DNA from: JAICLL01 sp035252155
Lineage (GTDB): Bacteria > Planctomycetota > Planctomycetia > Pirellulales > JAICIG01
Length of the DNA stretch: 6,664 bases
NCBI GenBank assembly: GCA_035252155.1
Contig: DATFDL010000570.1
Span: 1 to 6,664, forward strand
Reading direction: 5' to 3'
This document shows, piece after piece, positions 6,656 through 6,664 of the stretch. The number at the start of each line of letters is the position of its first letter. Position 1 is the first letter of the stretch. The position numbers and the translations under genes were made by a program. Under the pieces are notes generated by a model that saw nothing but the letters and a program-made list of their open reading frames with translations, had not been told where the DNA came from and did not search any database.

Positions 6656-6664
6656 AAGATGCTC

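Larger units (their letters stand above)
6491..6664. other. Non-coding, palindrome-rich region upstream of the Rpn-like gene
   Basis: I find no supported gene in this stretch to the right edge. None of the haem motifs expected of actA is visible here. It holds a long imperfect hairpin (6537-6588), a pair of imperfect direct repeats (6584-6604 and 6617-6635) and a second copy of the repeat found between actC and actD (6633-6655). I see no convincing promoter for the Rpn-like gene. Confidence 0.7.

Noticed and set aside
6491..6664. Remnant of actA
   Set aside because: I see no CxxCH-type haem motif or recognisable ActA sequence here; the stretch is made of palindromes and repeats.

Overview
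The window carries part of an alternative complex III (ACIII, act) operon on the minus strand. ACIII is a quinol:electron-acceptor oxidoreductase that replaces the cytochrome bc1 complex in many Bacteroidota, Planctomycetota, Rhodothermota and other bacteria. GC-rich coding sequence, the fused ActB, a large PD-(D/E)XK/Rpn-type protein next door and GC-rich palindromic intergenic repeats together suggest a Planctomycetota bacterium, possibly of the Pirellulales. That placement is inference from sequence style and cannot be proven here.

In transcription order (right to left) the layout is as follows. (1) 6491-6664 is non-coding and rich in palindromes and imperfect direct repeats. (2) 5633-6490 encodes an Rpn/PD-(D/E)XK nuclease-like protein of the putative-transposase type. 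(3) 5546-5632 is a short intergenic stretch with a plausible sigma70-type promoter. (4) 2429-5545 is actB, a fused molybdopterin-oxidoreductase-like and four-cluster ferredoxin-like subunit. (5) 1041-2432 is actC, the NrfD-like quinol-oxidising membrane subunit, joined to actB by an ATGA overlap. (6) 758-1040 is a 283-nt gap with two hairpins and no supported gene. (7) 218-757 is actD, a DUF3341 two-helix membrane subunit. (8) 1-221 is the start of actE, a lipoprotein cytochrome c subunit, joined to actD by another ATGA overlap and cut by the left window edge.

By family knowledge, ActC oxidises quinol in the membrane and electrons pass through the iron-sulfur clusters of the ActB C-terminal domain to the c-type cytochromes ActA and ActE, then to a terminal oxidase or a soluble cytochrome. 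ActD is a small structural membrane subunit. actF and often a caa3-type oxidase would be expected beyond the left edge.

Two things break the usual pattern. The pentahaem actA that normally sits directly before actB is absent, and the Rpn-like gene holds its place. A repeat-bearing gap also splits actC from actD in an otherwise tightly coupled operon. One repeat motif occurs both in that gap and upstream of the Rpn-like gene. I see no evidence of a wholly new system: the core is a known respiratory complex with unusual local rearrangements.
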